64,000 nt of DNA. Source: Aminobacter ciceronei (GTDB lineage: Bacteria; Pseudomonadota; Alphaproteobacteria; Rhizobiales; Rhizobiaceae). The notes beneath the pieces were generated by a model. The model made no database searches. It was not told the DNA's origin and worked only from the letters and a program-made list of their open reading frames with translations. This document shows, piece by piece, positions 63,475-64,000 of the stretch. The position numbers and the translations under genes were made by a program. Within the stretch, counting starts at the first letter, position 1. Each line of letters starts with the position of its first letter. Location: NCBI RefSeq assembly GCF_014138625.1, contig NZ_JACJHY010000011.1:1-64000 (forward strand), read 5' to 3'.

Positions 63475-64000
63475 GCCTGCTCGAACTCAAAGGCGTCGAA
63501 ACCTTCTACGGCGCATCGCAGGCGCTCTTCGGCGTCTCGCTCGACGTCAAGGAGGGCGAGGTCGTGGCGCTCATGGGCCGCAACGGCATGGGCAAGACGA
63601 CGACGATCAACTCCATTCTCGGCCTGGCGAAGCCGCGCTCCGGTTCAATCAGCTTCGCCGGCCGCCAGGTCGCCGGCATGCGTCCACATCGCATCGCCCG
63701 CTTCGGCCTGGGTCTGGTTCCGGAGGGACGGCGCTGCTTTCCCAACCTGACCGTTCTGGAAAACCTGCTTGCCGCAGCGCGCGGCAGCGAGTGGACACTG
63801 GAAAAAGTCGTCGAGCTGTTTCCACGCCTCGGCGAACGCCGCGACCAGTATGCCAACACGCTCTCGGGCGGCGAACAGCAGATGCTGGCGATTGGCCGCG
63901 CGCTGATGACCAATCCCAGCCTGCTCATTCTGGACGAGGCGACCGAGGGTCTTGCACCCGTCATCCGTCAGGACATCTGGGCGGCGATCCGCAAGCTCAA
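63471..64000 (+). CDS. ABC transporter ATP-binding protein, LivF type (partial, C-terminus off the right edge)
   Basis: The first 176 residues are visible, from GTG 63471 overlapping the LivG stop. SLLELKGVETFYGASQALFG is the start, GRNGMGKTT the Walker A, TLSGGEQQMLAIGRAL the signature and LLILDEATEGLAP the Walker B of LivF. It completes the five-component transporter that follows the kynurenine-type genes. Confidence 0.93.
   Translation, partial: MSLLELKGVETFYGASQALFGVSLDVKEGEVVALMGRNGMGKTTTINSILGLAKPRSGSISFAGRQVAGMRPHRIARFGLGLVPEGRRCFPNLTVLENLLAAARGSEWTLEKVVELFPRLGERRDQYANTLSGGEQQMLAIGRALMTNPSLLILDEATEGLAPVIRQDIWAAIRKL

Overview
The window reads as chromosome of a high-GC alphaproteobacterium in the Hyphomicrobiales, most likely Phyllobacteriaceae close to Mesorhizobium or Aminobacter. 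The clues are gene families: a fused SecDF, a tail-less second FtsZ, DUF1127, DUF1344 and DUF983 proteins, a cobalamin-riboswitch btu operon and a serine-cycle gene block. No rRNA, complete tRNA, CRISPR array or intact insertion sequence was seen. The organism is inferred from family content only.

Layout. 1-398: start of a class II amidotransferase gene (GlxB/MgsA type) cut by the left edge. 799-11362: a glycan-assembly island with modular glycosyltransferases, a pyruvyltransferase-like protein, methyltransferases and a sulfotransferase. It also carries an endolysin remnant and a frameshifted FkbM methyltransferase, and its base and codon use is looser than that of its neighbours. 11755-19362: a minus-strand serine-cycle block (sgaA, mclA, mtkA, mtkB, hprA, glycerate kinase) followed by an XRE-cupin regulator. 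19647-26380: an S41-like peptidase, then a divergent unit (DAO oxidoreductase against nucleoside hydrolase, TetR and aminotransferase) around a perfect 16-bp palindrome, then a glycoamylase-family (GH144-like) protein. 26896-30242: DUF1488 protein, SecDF and a small hypothetical protein.

30381-36716: a hybrid histidine kinase and OmpR-type regulator facing small envelope-type genes. The control regions share a repeated GAAAC-rich composite motif, which I propose marks a local regulon. 36839-41164: DUF983 protein (apparent frameshift in a G6 run), then a bd-type oxidase operon (cydA, cydB, DUF2474) ending in a putative 2-oxoglutarate dioxygenase. 41167-44404: a MocR regulator and a histidine-ammonia-lyase-family protein that lacks the Ala-Ser-Gly needed for the MIO cofactor. 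44997-49362: second FtsZ, truncated haemoglobin, 5-formyl-THF cyclo-ligase, LysR regulator and three small unknown genes.

49553-55497: a btuB-btuF-btuC-btuD operon behind a cobalamin riboswitch, ending in an uncharacterised gene. 55770-64000: a tryptophan/kynurenine/anthranilate-type catabolic region (arylformamidase-like hydrolase, aminobenzoate-type CoA ligase, tryptophan 2,3-dioxygenase) followed by a branched-chain-amino-acid-type ABC transporter that runs off the right edge.

The window therefore links C1 and glyoxylate assimilation, aromatic amino-acid breakdown, B12 uptake, an alternative terminal oxidase and surface-glycan synthesis. The best candidates for undescribed biology are the GAAAC-motif regulon, the MIO-less ammonia-lyase homologue, the unknown last gene of the B12 operon and the palindrome-controlled nucleoside hydrolase/aminotransferase unit.
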